A DNA stretch of 64,000 bases from Natronoarchaeum philippinense (GCF_900215575.1 NZ_OBEJ01000001.1:62001-126000); one strand, 5' to 3'. Counted from the stretch's first letter, positions 9,250 through 17,773 are shown. Notes: generated by a model not told the origin, from the letters alone. A program made the numbers and translations.

Positions 9250-10287
9250 ATGTCTACAGAACGAGGACGAATTCAGATCTCCGGGTTCGACCCGGCCCGC
9301 GTAGAGGACCGCGAACGCCTATCCGACTGGACCGAAGACACCGGCGGCGAGACCGAAGGCCGCTGGCGACGCGCTTGGAAGCGATTCAGGCGCAATCGGA
9401 CGGCGATGCTCGGGCTCGGCGTCGTCCTAGTGATGTCGCTGATGACGTTTTTCGCCCGCCCGATGTCGGTCGCTGGTGTCACGATTCAGCCGCTCTCGCT
9501 GGCGCCGTACGATCCCGAGGCGATTCTCTATCTCGAACCTGGCGTCGACGCGGGACGGTACGACCCGCCGTCGATGGCCCATCCGATGGGCACCGACGCG
9601 TCCGGTCGGGACATGCTCTCCCGGATCATGGTCGGCGGTCGGTACAGCATCTCGATCGGTTTCGTCGTGGTGGTCATCACCGGCACGTTCGGGATGATCT
9701 ACGGCAGCATCGCAGGCTACTACGGCGGCTGGGTCGACGAAGTGATGATGCGCTTTGTCGACACCGTGTTCGCGTTCCCCGGCCTGATGCTTGCGATGGT
9801 GCTGGTCGCCATGCTCGGCGGGGGCTACTGGCAACTCGTCGCGGCGTTTGCGATCCCCGGCTGGGCGATCTACGCGCGACTCATCCGCGGTGAGATACTG
9901 AAAGTCAAACAGGAAGAGTACGTGATGGCGGCCAAGGCGCTCGGCGCACGGGATCGGTCGGTGATCTTCAAGCACGTCGCGCCCAACGCCGTCGCGCCCC
10001 TGATCGTACAGGCGTCGCTGTCGGTCGGCACCGTCGTCATCGGCGTGGCCGCGCTTGGCTTCCTCGGCATCGGCTTCCCGCCGGGAACGCCCGAGTGGGG
10101 AACGATGCTCGACCAGACCCGCGAGACGATCATTCAGGGTCCCGGCGGCTCGATCCCGTGGTGGGCGACCGTCTTCCCCGGCGGAGCGATCTTCATATTC
10201 GTGATGGCGATGAACATGATCGGTGACGGAATCAACGACGCGCTGGACGCACAGGAGACCACTGTCAGCCAGCAGGGAGGTGGGTGA
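9250..10287 (+). CDS. dppC: peptide ABC transporter permease DppC
   Basis: A 345-residue partner permease of the DppC/OppC family. An N-terminal cytoplasmic arm of about 50 residues precedes the first helix (RFRRNRTAMLGLGVVLVMSL). The motif HPMGTDASGRDMLSRIMVGG is diagnostic for DppC, and the EAA loop is YVMAAKALGARDRSVIFKHV. Between the first helix and that motif is a longer external loop than in enterobacterial DppC. The stop is immediately followed by the ATPase gene. Confidence 0.93.
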   Translation: MSTERGRIQISGFDPARVEDRERLSDWTEDTGGETEGRWRRAWKRFRRNRTAMLGLGVVLVMSLMTFFARPMSVAGVTIQPLSLAPYDPEAILYLEPGVDAGRYDPPSMAHPMGTDASGRDMLSRIMVGGRYSISIGFVVVVITGTFGMIYGSIAGYYGGWVDEVMMRFVDTVFAFPGLMLAMVLVAMLGGGYWQLVAAFAIPGWAIYARLIRGEILKVKQEEYVMAAKALGARDRSVIFKHVAPNAVAPLIVQASLSVGTVVIGVAALGFLGIGFPPGTPEWGTMLDQTRETIIQGPGGSIPWWATVFPGGAIFIFVMAMNMIGDGINDALDAQETTVSQQGGG

Positions 10288-10289
10288 TC

Positions 10290-11369
10290 GTGTCCCTGCT
10301 CGAAGTCAACGACCTGACGGTGAAGTTCTACACGCAGGAGGGCGTCGTCGACGCCGTCGACGGCCTCTCGTACTGCATCGAGCGGGGCGAGAAGTTCGGC
10401 GTGGTCGGGGAAAGCGGCGCCGGCAAGAGCGTGACTGCGCTCTCGCTGATGCGCCTCATCGAGAACCCCGGACAGATCGAGAGCGGCGAGATTCTGTTCA
10501 AGGGCGACGACCTCTTGGAGATGAGCGAGGAGGAGATCCAGTCGATCCGCGGCAACGAGATCGCGATGATCTTCCAAGACGCTCAGACGGCGCTCAACCC
10601 CGTCTATCCCGTCGGCGAGCAGATCGCCGAGGCCGTCCGACACCACCTCGACTACGACGAGGAGGCCGCCCGCGATCGAACGATTCAACTGCTCGATCAG
10701 GTGGGGATCCCGGAAGCCGAAACCCGCTACTCCGATTACCCCCACCAGTTCAGCGGCGGGATGCAACAGCGCGCCGTCATTGCGATGGCGCTGTCCTGTG
10801 ATCCCGACCTGCTGCTCTGTGACGAGCCGACGACCGCACTCGACGTCACGATCGAGGCGCAGATCCTCGAACTCCTCGAGGAACTGGCCGAGGAGACCGA
10901 CACCGCGATCCAACTGATCACCCACGACCTCGGCGTCATCGCGGACATCTGCGATCGCGTGATGGTGATGTACGCCGGCAAACCCGTCGAGAAGGCGCCC
11001 GTCGAAGAGCTGTACTACGACCCGAAACATCCCTACACCGTTGGACTAATGAGTTCGATCCCACGATTGGGCGACACCCGAGAGCGTCTGCAGACGATCC
11101 CGGGAACCATGCCGGATCTGGTCGATCTGCCGCCGGGGTGTAGCTTCCACCCGCGATGCCCCTTCGCCGAGGAGGCGTGTACTCGCAAGGAGCCGCCGCT
11201 GCTCGACCCCGAAACCGGCGAGGAGGTGTCCGACGAGGCGGCGCCCCACGCGGCCGCCTGTCTGGAGTACAGCGGTGACCTCACTGAAGGGCTCGACTAC
11301 GAGGTCGACGTGAGCGGCACCGCCGTCGCATCCGAAGTTCCGCAGGCGGGAGGTGATTCCAATGACTGA
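10290..11369 (+). CDS. dppD: peptide ABC transporter ATPase DppD
   Basis: A 359-residue ABC ATPase powering peptide uptake. Walker A is GESGAGKS, the signature is FSGGMQQR, and Walker B is LLLCDEPTTALD. The C-terminal oligopeptide-type tail has the cysteine pattern CSFHPRCP...C...C that in relatives can bind an Fe-S cluster. Two GTG starts are possible; I prefer 10290 because GGAGGTG at 10276-10282 lies 7 bases before it, whereas it is only 1 base before the GTG at 10284 (which would overlap the dppC stop). Confidence 0.93.
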   Translation: MSLLEVNDLTVKFYTQEGVVDAVDGLSYCIERGEKFGVVGESGAGKSVTALSLMRLIENPGQIESGEILFKGDDLLEMSEEEIQSIRGNEIAMIFQDAQTALNPVYPVGEQIAEAVRHHLDYDEEAARDRTIQLLDQVGIPEAETRYSDYPHQFSGGMQQRAVIAMALSCDPDLLLCDEPTTALDVTIEAQILELLEELAEETDTAIQLITHDLGVIADICDRVMVMYAGKPVEKAPVEELYYDPKHPYTVGLMSSIPRLGDTRERLQTIPGTMPDLVDLPPGCSFHPRCPFAEEACTRKEPPLLDPETGEEVSDEAAPHAAACLEYSGDLTEGLDYEVDVSGTAVASEVPQAGGDSND

Positions 11370-12735
11370 CGACGAGCCGATTCTGCGAGCGGAGAACCTG
11401 ACGAAGTACTTCGACGCCAGCGAGGGCTTTGTCGACAACCTGCTGGGCCGCTCCCAGCAAGTCAAGGCAGTCGACGGCGTCGACCTCGAACTCAACGAGG
11501 GCGAGACGCTGGGCGTCGTCGGCGAGAGCGGCTGCGGGAAGACGACGCTCGGCCGGTCGCTGCTCAAGCTGATCGAGCCGACCGACGGCTCGGTGTACTA
11601 CCGACAACCTGACGAGGAGACGGGCGCCCGCGAGGAAGTCGACCTGACCGAGGCGTCGAGCAAGCGCCTGCGGAGCCTCAGGACGGACCTCCAGTACGTC
11701 TTTCAGGATCCGTTTTCGAGCCTGAATCCTCGACTGACCGTCGGCGATATCATCGGCGAGCCGTTGGACATCCACGATATCGCCGAGGGCGAGGAGCGCA
11801 CCGAGCGCATCTACGAACTGCTCGAAACGGTCGGTCTGAACCCGAGCCACACCAACCGATACCCACACGAGTTCTCCGGCGGCCAGCGCCAGCGAATCGG
11901 CATCGCCCGCGCGCTCGCGGTCGACCCGGAGATCATCGTCTGCGACGAGCCGGTAAGCGCGCTCGACGTGTCGGTGCAGGCTCAGATCCTGAACCTGCTC
12001 GAAGACCTCCAAGAGGAGTTCGGGCTGTCGTACATCTTCATCGCACACGACCTGAGCGTCGTCGAGCACATCTCCGACCGAATTGCGGTGATGTATCTCG
12101 GCGAGGTCGCCGAGACTGGCACGACCGAAGAGGTGTTCTCGCCGCCGTATCACCCCTACACGGAGGCGCTGCTCTCGGCGATTCCGGAGCCGGACCCGCT
12201 GTGGGAGGGCGATCAGATCCTGCTCCCAGGTACCGTTCCGTCGCCGATCGACCCGCCGTCTGGCTGTCGGTTCCACACTAGATGTCCCCGAATCATCCAA
12301 CCCGACGAGTACGACCTCGATCAGGAGGTCTGGCGATCGGTCGTCGACCTCAAGTTGCGAGTTCGGGACGCCGAGGGTCTGGCGGCGGTCACAGCCGTCG
12401 AGGAGAGCGACGACGGTCGCACCGACCCGACGACGGCATCCAGAGCCGAACTCGACGAGCTGGTCCGTGCCGAGTTCGATCTCCCGGAGACGCTCGCTGA
12501 CGCCGACGCCGAACGCGAGCTGTCGGACGCCGTCGACGCGCTCGCCGACGGCGATCTCGGCGCTGCGGGCGAACAGCTCGACGCCGCCTTCGAATCGCCC
12601 TGTGAGGCACACGAGCCCGAGCGGATCGAGACGGGCGACTCACACCGGATCGCCTGTCATCTCTACGACGACCGCTTCGAGGGCGATGCGATCTCGGTCG
12701 AAGACGGCATCGACGACGCCGTCGCCGACGACTGA
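11362..12735 (+). CDS. dppF: peptide ABC transporter ATPase DppF with an inserted segment in the C-terminal domain
   Basis: A 457-residue second ATPase of the transporter. Walker A is GESGCGKTT, the signature FSGGQRQR, and Walker B IIVCDEPVSALD. The C-terminal oligo_HPY-type tail begins normally (CRFHTRCPRII) but its last cysteines (CEAHEP, CHLYD) come only about 115 residues later, after a very acidic helical stretch. DppF proteins are usually about 330 residues, so the extra length is here. The ATG at 11362 overlaps the end of dppD by 8 bases and is preceded by GGGAGGTG. Confidence 0.92.
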   Translation: MTDDEPILRAENLTKYFDASEGFVDNLLGRSQQVKAVDGVDLELNEGETLGVVGESGCGKTTLGRSLLKLIEPTDGSVYYRQPDEETGAREEVDLTEASSKRLRSLRTDLQYVFQDPFSSLNPRLTVGDIIGEPLDIHDIAEGEERTERIYELLETVGLNPSHTNRYPHEFSGGQRQRIGIARALAVDPEIIVCDEPVSALDVSVQAQILNLLEDLQEEFGLSYIFIAHDLSVVEHISDRIAVMYLGEVAETGTTEEVFSPPYHPYTEALLSAIPEPDPLWEGDQILLPGTVPSPIDPPSGCRFHTRCPRIIQPDEYDLDQEVWRSVVDLKLRVRDAEGLAAVTAVEESDDGRTDPTTASRAELDELVRAEFDLPETLADADAERELSDAVDALADGDLGAAGEQLDAAFESPCEAHEPERIETGDSHRIACHLYDDRFEGDAISVEDGIDDAVADD

Positions 12736-12790
12736 GGTCGCGGCTCCTTTTCCCCAAACCCTTTAGTCGACGTGTCGCCAGCACTCGATA

Positions 12791-13339
12791 ATGCGCCGCA
12801 TCTACGACTCGGAGGCGCTTCGGCGGGACGACGACGCGTTCACCCCGAACGAGCGCGACGACGATGACCGTCCCCAGTCCCTCCGGTCGATCAACGGAGG
12901 CGCGTGGAGCCGTCGGCTGCTCCCCCAGCGGCTGTGTTTCCGCGCAATCGGCGTCGAGATATCGACGCCACGCACCGAGTTCCCCGAGGGCGAACCCATT
13001 CCGTTTGCCGTGACGATGAAGAACGCGCTCCCGGTTCCGGTCTCGATCCGAACGAACTCGCCGTTGTTGTGGACGTGGAACGTCGACGGCGACGAAGAAG
13101 CCGCCCGCGTTCCGCTCCGAGACCCGCCCGACGAGAGCGGCACCTTCGCGTTCGACCGCGGCGAGCGCAAGCAGTTCAGAAAGCGATGGCGACAGCTATT
13201 TCGCGTCACCGAGTCGGAGTGGGAACCGGCCGCCCCCGGCGAGTACACCATCGGTGCCGGGATCAACGTCGACGATCCAGCCGAAAAGGGCCTCTACGAC
13301 GAGACGACGATTCGAATCGTCCCAGATTCGTCCCGGTGA
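12791..13339 (+). CDS. conserved haloarchaeal protein, predicted beta-sandwich
   Basis: A 182-residue soluble protein I do not recognise by name. After a charged N-terminus of about 45 residues comes a region of alternating strands (VEISTPRTEFPEGEPIPFAV, VPVSIRTNSPLLWTWNV, GEYTIGAGINVDDP). This resembles immunoglobulin-like or BsuPI-type intracellular inhibitor folds, a weak inference from pattern only. A CTTTAG box lies about 30 bases before the ATG, suggesting its own leaderless transcript rather than read-through from dppF. Confidence 0.6.
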   Translation: MRRIYDSEALRRDDDAFTPNERDDDDRPQSLRSINGGAWSRRLLPQRLCFRAIGVEISTPRTEFPEGEPIPFAVTMKNALPVPVSIRTNSPLLWTWNVDGDEEAARVPLRDPPDESGTFAFDRGERKQFRKRWRQLFRVTESEWEPAAPGEYTIGAGINVDDPAEKGLYDETTIRIVPDSSR

Positions 13340-13345
13340 CGGCGC

Positions 13346-14245
13346 TCAGGCGGGCTGTCCGGCGTCGTCGGCTTCGATCATCGACGGATCGAACTCCAAC
13401 AGCGTCTCGTCACAGTCGATACACCGCGCCCGCGCGACATCGTAGGACCGACAGCAGGACTCGACGGTGTCAGTTCCGAGTTCGACGCCGCCGCCACACA
13501 GCGGGCAGGTCTGTCGGAACGATCGGAGCGATTCGAGGATATTGGCGCGTTGTCCGACAGGCACCTCGGTCCACCGATCCGTGTGAGCACGAAGTGCGCG
13601 GTCAGCCGCAACGTCTGCGATCAGCGCGGCTTCCGACGGCCAGCTCCGAAGGCGGTTGTACACCTCGAAGGTCGGATGCTCGCTCTCCTGTCGGGTCACG
13701 GCCTCCGGATCGGCGTCGAACAGCACCTCGATATCCTCGACCGACGGCTGCTCGTCGCGGTACTGCTCGGTGTACTCGTCGAGCCGTCGACCGAACTCGT
13801 CGGCGAAACAGAGGTCGTCCTCGTGGTCACAGGGCGCGACGACGGCGGCTGACAGCAGAAACTCCTCGGGATCGACCGCGTCTCGCTGCTCGCGCTCGCG
13901 CTGCTCGACGGCGTCCCACGACTCCTCGTCGTGCTCGTCTAGCGGATGTTTGTCGAACAGCGCGAGCACTCTATCAGGCAGGTAGCGCTTGGTCAGCGTC
14001 GGCGTCCCGGGGACGAGATAGCCCCACAAGTAGATCGTCACGAGACTACCGGCGAGCACCGCTGCGGCCAGCCCTCCGGCGACGATTTCGCCCGCCGGCC
14101 CGGCGGCGACCCAGACGAGCACGCTCGCGGCCGCCGCGATGGCGACGTTGACGATCGTACACGGCGTACATCTGTTCTCGCCGGTGTACTCGGGCTTTCG
14201 CAGACGAGCGAGCACCGACGCGTCGTTTTCGGCCATATCCGTCAT
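13346..14245 (-). CDS. membrane protein with C-terminal zinc ribbon
   Basis: A 299-residue protein with two predicted helices (about residues 30-85) after a basic N-terminus, a long acidic helical cytoplasmic part, and a C-terminal cysteine cluster (TCPLCGGG, ESCCRS, ARCIDCDE) that looks like one or two zinc-binding knuckles. There is also a CTPC pair near the first helix. The ATG at 14245 is used; a second at 14236 is possible. No named family recognised. It ends 7 bases from the convergent 12791-13339 gene. Confidence 0.55.
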   Translation of the reverse strand: MTDMAENDASVLARLRKPEYTGENRCTPCTIVNVAIAAAASVLVWVAAGPAGEIVAGGLAAAVLAGSLVTIYLWGYLVPGTPTLTKRYLPDRVLALFDKHPLDEHDEESWDAVEQREREQRDAVDPEEFLLSAAVVAPCDHEDDLCFADEFGRRLDEYTEQYRDEQPSVEDIEVLFDADPEAVTRQESEHPTFEVYNRLRSWPSEAALIADVAADRALRAHTDRWTEVPVGQRANILESLRSFRQTCPLCGGGVELGTDTVESCCRSYDVARARCIDCDETLLEFDPSMIEADDAGQPA

Positions 14246-14296
14246 TGAGCCACCCGGTGAAAATAGGTTTGGGTGCCCCACGTCTGTCGGTGGGCC

Positions 14297-15334
14297 CTAC
14301 TCGCGTGCTCGTCTGTGTGCCGCTCGCTCCCGTCTGGCGTCACCGAGGGCCAGCGCGATCGCGCCGACGCCGATCAACGCCACGATTCCCGACACCACCG
14401 GGCCGACGTACGGCACCTGCGATACGATGCCGACCAGCAGCAAGCCGACCAGCAGCGCGAGCCAGCGATTGCGTGCTCCGACGAGCCCGATCAGCCACGC
14501 TCCGACGGCGAACTGTCCGTACACCGTCGCTATCCAGACGTACAGCACGAACAACAGAACGCCAGCAATCGCCAGCGGCAGGCCGATTACCGTGATCGCC
14601 AGCAACGCTATCAGTATCGGGACGCCGATCAACACCACCAGTCCGACGCCGACGCTCCCGAGCACCGAGCCGGACGCTCTACCGGCGACATCGCGCGCGA
14701 ACCCGGGCGCGAGCAAGAGCAGGATCGCCCCGACCAGCAGATTGATCACCAGCGCGTACAGCGCCAGCACCCACTGGAGCGCCGTCGGGTACTCGATCGG
14801 CCCGGCCGCGACGCTTGGATCCTCGGCAACCTCGCCGCTGACCTCCGCGCCGTCGCTCCGTTCGAGTTCGCCAGCGTAGGTGAAATCACCGCCGATCAGC
14901 GCGCTCTCGCCGAGATAGATCGACCCCGCGGCGACTTCGGCGTCCTCGCGCACGACGCCGTTGATCGTCGCACCGCCCGCGGCCGTCGACAGCGAGCCGT
15001 TGATCTGTCCGTTCGACCCGAGTCGGACGTTTCCGCCAGCCGCGTCGACATCGCCGCCCACGTCGCCGTCGATCCGCAGGTCGCCGGTCATCGTCTCGAC
15101 GTCACCGGTCACGTTGCCGTTGACCGTCACCGACCCACCGATCACCGACAGGTCGCCATCGACGGTGCCGTCGACGACGACCGTCCCGCCGATGACGGAC
15201 AACCCGTCGACCGTCTCGTTCTCCTCGACGACGACCGTCCCCCCGGTTCGCGTCTCTTGGGCAGCCGCGGTCCCCGGCACGGCCACGAGGCCGACGAGTA
15301 GCACGACCGCCAGCATGGCCCACGTCCGATTCAT
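14297..15334 (-). CDS. secreted bactofilin-like beta-helix protein with C-terminal membrane domain
   Basis: A 345-residue protein. It starts with a Sec-type signal (NRTWAMLAVVLLVGLVAV...AAAQ), then about 140 residues of repeated short hydrophobic strands (VIGGTVVVDGTVDGDLSV, then INGSLSTAAGGATINGVV), the periodic pattern of bactofilin or polymer-forming repeats. The last third has five to six membrane helices. The repeats therefore face outside and are anchored by the helices. Related bactofilin-family membrane proteins are common in haloarchaea; the role is unknown, possibly envelope organisation. The start at 15334 (MNRTWAM) is preferred to an upstream reading. Confidence 0.7.
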   Translation of the reverse strand: MNRTWAMLAVVLLVGLVAVPGTAAAQETRTGGTVVVEENETVDGLSVIGGTVVVDGTVDGDLSVIGGSVTVNGNVTGDVETMTGDLRIDGDVGGDVDAAGGNVRLGSNGQINGSLSTAAGGATINGVVREDAEVAAGSIYLGESALIGGDFTYAGELERSDGAEVSGEVAEDPSVAAGPIEYPTALQWVLALYALVINLLVGAILLLLAPGFARDVAGRASGSVLGSVGVGLVVLIGVPILIALLAITVIGLPLAIAGVLLFVLYVWIATVYGQFAVGAWLIGLVGARNRWLALLVGLLLVGIVSQVPYVGPVVSGIVALIGVGAIALALGDARRERAAHRRARE

Positions 15335-15655
15335 GTGCCGTGCTACCGTCACTGTCGGCAAGTAGTTAGTTCGGAAGTCGTTTCCTACCCGACCGATCTT
15401 GCTGGGTTCGGTTTCTGGTCACTGATCGGTACTCTACAGGCGGTTGATCTCCACAGTCCGCTTGCTCTCTCCGGCATCCGTCCGGAGCGACGCCGCTGCC
15501 GCGGCTTCTCGGCGCTGCTTGACGCCGTAGGTTGGGCTCTCGACTCGGAGGCATCGTCCGGTCGGCGTCCAGTCTTGCCGTGCAGTTGTGTCTCCAGATC
15601 GTTGTGAGGAGTGCCAGCGGCATCGGCTCGTCGACGTAATGGAACGTATTGACAG
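15335..15655. other. gene-free stretch between the bactofilin-like gene and the tRNA-Met region
   Basis: About 320 bases with no convincing gene. Open frames exist on both strands, but they are compositionally random, rich in Arg and Ser, and resemble no family. The right end runs into the copies of the tRNA-Met 3' end at 15656. It may be decayed remains of something once inserted at the tRNA, but nothing in it identifies an integrase or transposase. Confidence 0.5.
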
Positions 15656-15676
15656 AGCGGGAGGTGGATTTGAACC
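15656..15676 (-). repeat. detached copy of the last 21 bases of the initiator tRNA-Met gene
   Basis: This 21-base stretch is identical to 15792-15812, which is the T-arm and acceptor 3' strand of the tRNA-Met gene, and lies 115 bases downstream of it in the direction of tRNA transcription. A shorter inverted copy (11 bases, TTCAAATCCAC on the + strand at 15707-15717) pairs perfectly with 15664-15674. A direct copy of a tRNA 3' end is the usual scar of site-specific integration, but no element remains. Confidence 0.8.
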
Positions 15677-15728
15677 TCGGTCGTTCCGCGTCGCTTCACT
15701 CCCTGCTTCAAATCCACTCCGGACGATA

Positions 15729-15786
15729 TTTGCCGAACTCAGCACTGCTCGACGATAAAACGTCTCGCAGTATTGAGTTCGGCAAA
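15729..15786. repeat. 58-base near-palindrome just downstream of tRNA-Met
   Basis: The outer arms TTTGCCGAACTCA (15729-15741) and TGAGTTCGGCAAA (15774-15786) are perfect 13-base inverted repeats. Inside them ACTGC pairs with GCAGT and GACG with CGTC around an ATAAAA loop, separated by two-base mismatches. It begins 5 bases past the tRNA 3' end, so it could end transcription, but it is far longer than a normal archaeal terminator and lacks a T-run on the transcribed strand. It could also be a recombination site. Confidence 0.8.
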
Positions 15787-15790
15787 AGTA

Positions 15791-15865
15791 TAGCGGGAGG
15801 TGGATTTGAACCACCGGTCTGCGGGTTATGAGCCCGCCGGAATCTCCTGGCTATCCCATCCCGCT
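15791..15865 (-). tRNA. initiator tRNA-Met (CAT)
   Basis: A 75-base cloverleaf read on the minus strand. The acceptor stem pairs AGCGGGA with TCCCGCT, the anticodon loop is CTCATAA, and the T-arm contains GGTTCAAATCCACC. Three G-C pairs (GGG/CCC) next to the anticodon loop and the A-T first pair mark it as the archaeal initiator rather than the elongator. CCA is not encoded and no intron is present. Confidence 0.93.
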
Positions 15866-15886
15866 ACCACATCGTACCGCCGTCCG

Positions 15887-15895
15887 CTAGTTAAG
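15887..15895 (-). promoter_or_regulatory. TATA box for tRNA-Met
   Basis: On the minus strand the sequence CTTAACTAG lies 22-30 bases before the tRNA 5' end, the expected position for a haloarchaeal tRNA promoter. Confidence 0.6.
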
Positions 15896-15928
15896 GGTTG
15901 CGTTTCGGGAGCCCTGTGGGGATTCCTG

Positions 15929-16375
15929 TCATCGATGGACGCGCCACGTGAAGTAGCTCTCCGCGAGGAAGTTCACGACGAAGCCACAGGCGATGCCGAC
16001 AGCGTTCGCTGGCAGGTACGACAGACCAGCATAGCGTACCAGCAAGACGAGGACGGTCGTTGCGACGACGAGTCCGCCTGTCCGCACGAGGTTGGACGTG
16101 AGCAGCCGCCTGACCGTCGGCCGAAGACCGGTTCGTCCCCACTCCGAGAACGTCCACCGTTCGTTGACGACGAACATCACGATGATCGCCGCCTCGGCGC
16201 CGACGAGCTTGCCGGCCGCGGGCGAGTACCCGTGGAACTCGACGAGCAGGTACAGGAGCGCGAAATCGACGGTCGTACCGGCAAATCCGACGGCGGCAAA
16301 CTGCGCGAGGCGGCCGCTGTTGACCAGCCCTCGGATGCGGCTCTGGACGATCTCCAGCGAGGATTCACCGGACAT
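15929..16375 (-). CDS. GtrA-like membrane protein
   Basis: A 148-residue protein with four membrane helices of the GtrA family, thought to pass lipid-linked sugars across the membrane for surface polysaccharides. The FAAVGFAGTTVDFALLYLLV opening, the NERWTFSEWG loop and the final NFLAESYFTWRV helix are characteristic. The ATG at 16375 (MSGESSLEIVQS) is used; the long upstream extension is unlike the family. No glycosyltransferase is adjacent. Confidence 0.85.
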   Translation of the reverse strand: MSGESSLEIVQSRIRGLVNSGRLAQFAAVGFAGTTVDFALLYLLVEFHGYSPAAGKLVGAEAAIIVMFVVNERWTFSEWGRTGLRPTVRRLLTSNLVRTGGLVVATTVLVLLVRYAGLSYLPANAVGIACGFVVNFLAESYFTWRVHR

Positions 16376-16540
16376 CAGTGGCGGAGCGGCACAGCACCTC
16401 CGTGGTGCTCTCGTGTGTTCCGGCCTCTCTCGATCGCGTTGCGACGCACCATCTTTCCAGACTCTTTTGCTTGCGAGGTTAAAAGGTTCGGCCGCGAGAA
16501 AGTGCGCAACGACTAACTTTGCCTCCGACGAGACACTGGT

Positions 16541-16912
16541 ATGACGCGGATCGCGCTCATCGCACACGACGAAGAGAAGCCCTCGATGATCGAATTTGCG
16601 AGCAATCACGAGGAGACGCTCGCACAGTTCGATCTGACAGCGACGGGAACGACCGGTAAGCGTCTGATGGAAGAGACCGATCTCGAGGTCGAACGCAAGG
16701 AGTCGGGACCGCTGGGCGGCGATATGATGATCGGCGCCGAGGTCGCCGACGGCAGCATGGACGGAATCATCTTCCTGCGCGATCCGTTGACCGCACAGCC
16801 CCACGAGCCCGACATCTCGGCGCTGCTGCGGATCTGTGACGTCAAAGACACCGCGCTGGCGACGAACCGTGCCTCCGCGGAGTTCCTCATCGAGGGACTC
16901 GCGGATCAGTAG
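16541..16912 (+). CDS. mgsA: methylglyoxal synthase
   Basis: A 123-residue enzyme that turns dihydroxyacetone phosphate into methylglyoxal and phosphate, a bypass of lower glycolysis. Family motifs are present: the opening ALIAHDEEK, the phosphate loop TGTTGK, and [12 protein letters not shown], whose Asp is the catalytic residue in the bacterial enzyme, followed by [12 protein letters not shown]. Length is normal for the family. It stands alone and converges with the small gene at 16919. Confidence 0.92.
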   Translation: MTRIALIAHDEEKPSMIEFASNHEETLAQFDLTATGTTGKRLMEETDLEVERKESGPLGGDMMIGAEVADGSMDGIIFLRDPLTAQPHEPDISALLRICDVKDTALATNRASAEFLIEGLADQ

Positions 16913-16918
16913 CGCGAT

Positions 16919-17173
16919 TTAGCCCGCGCGCTGGACGACGCTAACATCGCCGGCGTCGTAGCGCTCGACGTCGAGGAAGTGGGGGATATACTCTCGTTTC
17001 TCGTAGGTCTCGCGTTCGCCCTCGGTGCCGGCGACGCACCACAGCTGGACCTCCTCGGGGCCGTGCCACTCGCCGTTGCGGTTGATCTGGAACAGCGTCA
17101 GTTCCTCGCCGTCTATCTCGACGACGCCGTTTTTCCGGACGCCGGGGTCCCCAGTGATGATGAGACGCTTCAT
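16919..17173 (-). CDS. HAH_0734-type small conserved protein
   Basis: An 84-residue protein starting MKRLIITGDPGVRKNG, matching what I recall of the haloarchaeal HAH_0734 family. It is mostly short strands with a central Trp-containing segment (NRNGEWHGPEEVQLWCVAG). No enzymatic motif is seen; despite GDPGVRK it lacks a true Walker A. It diverges from the ribosomal operon starting at 17296. Function unknown. Confidence 0.65.
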   Translation of the reverse strand: MKRLIITGDPGVRKNGVVEIDGEELTLFQINRNGEWHGPEEVQLWCVAGTEGERETYEKREYIPHFLDVERYDAGDVSVVQRAG

Positions 17174-17295
17174 GACCGGGGTTTCGGACGAACGCCAATT
17201 AAGCGCTTCGAGACTCCGCGGGCTGACGGGGCCGTTCCGAACCAAACGCGTTTTAAGCGACGGTGGCCAACGACGTTCCAAGGAGATCGATATCT

Positions 17296-17574
17296 ATGGA
17301 GATGCCACGCCGATTCAACACGTACTGCCCGCACTGTAACGAACACCACCAGCACGAAGTCGAGAAGGTCCGCCGCGGCCGCGAGACCGGCATGAAGTGG
17401 ATCGACCGACAGGAGCGACGCAACAAGGGCATCGGTAACGACGGTAAGTTCTCGAAGGTGCCCGGTGGTGACAAGCCCACCAAGAAGACCGACCTCAAGT
17501 ACCGCTGTGGCGACTGCGGCAAGGCCCACCTCCGAGCGGGCTGGCGCGCCGGCCGACTGACGTTCCAAGAGTGA
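17296..17574 (+). CDS. rpl44e: 50S ribosomal protein L44e
   Basis: A 92-residue large-subunit protein, almost identical in layout to Haloarcula marismortui L44e. It begins [17 protein letters not shown] and carries a second pair CGDCGK near the end; the four cysteines hold a zinc ion. The ATG at 17296 gives the canonical N-terminus. It heads the translation cluster rpl44e-rps27e-aIF2alpha-nop10-PAC2, a conserved archaeal order. Confidence 0.97.
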   Translation: MEMPRRFNTYCPHCNEHHQHEVEKVRRGRETGMKWIDRQERRNKGIGNDGKFSKVPGGDKPTKKTDLKYRCGDCGKAHLRAGWRAGRLTFQE

Positions 17575-17579
17575 TTATT

Positions 17580-17753
17580 ATGGCAGGAAACTATTTCAGC
17601 GTTGCATGCCCCGACTGCGAAAACGAACAGGTCGTCTTCGGTAAGGCTTCCAGCGAGGTCGCCTGCGCCGTTTGTGGACACACGCTCGCACGCCCGACCG
17701 GCGGCAAGGCCGCCTTCGAAGGCGAAGTCCTCGAGACCGTCGAGGCGCGGTGA
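17580..17753 (+). CDS. rps27e: 30S ribosomal protein S27e
   Basis: A 57-residue zinc-finger protein of the small subunit. Cysteine pairs CPDC and CAVC bind zinc. The start is the ATG at 17580 (MAGNYFSVACPDC), just after the L44e stop; the three codons before it are not part of the family. Normal length. Confidence 0.96.
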   Translation: MAGNYFSVACPDCENEQVVFGKASSEVACAVCGHTLARPTGGKAAFEGEVLETVEAR

Positions 17754-17773
17754 GCGTCCCGAGGTGATCCCGA

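Noticed and set aside
10284-10292. GTG at 10284 as dppD start
   Set aside because: The Shine-Dalgarno-like GGAGGTG is only 1 base from it but 7 bases from GTG 10290, which also gives the usual MSLLEV N-terminus.
15335-15814. Open frames of 85-126 codons on both strands in the tRNA-Met region
   Set aside because: They run through tRNA-derived repeats and the long palindrome, and read like random translation of G+C-rich DNA.
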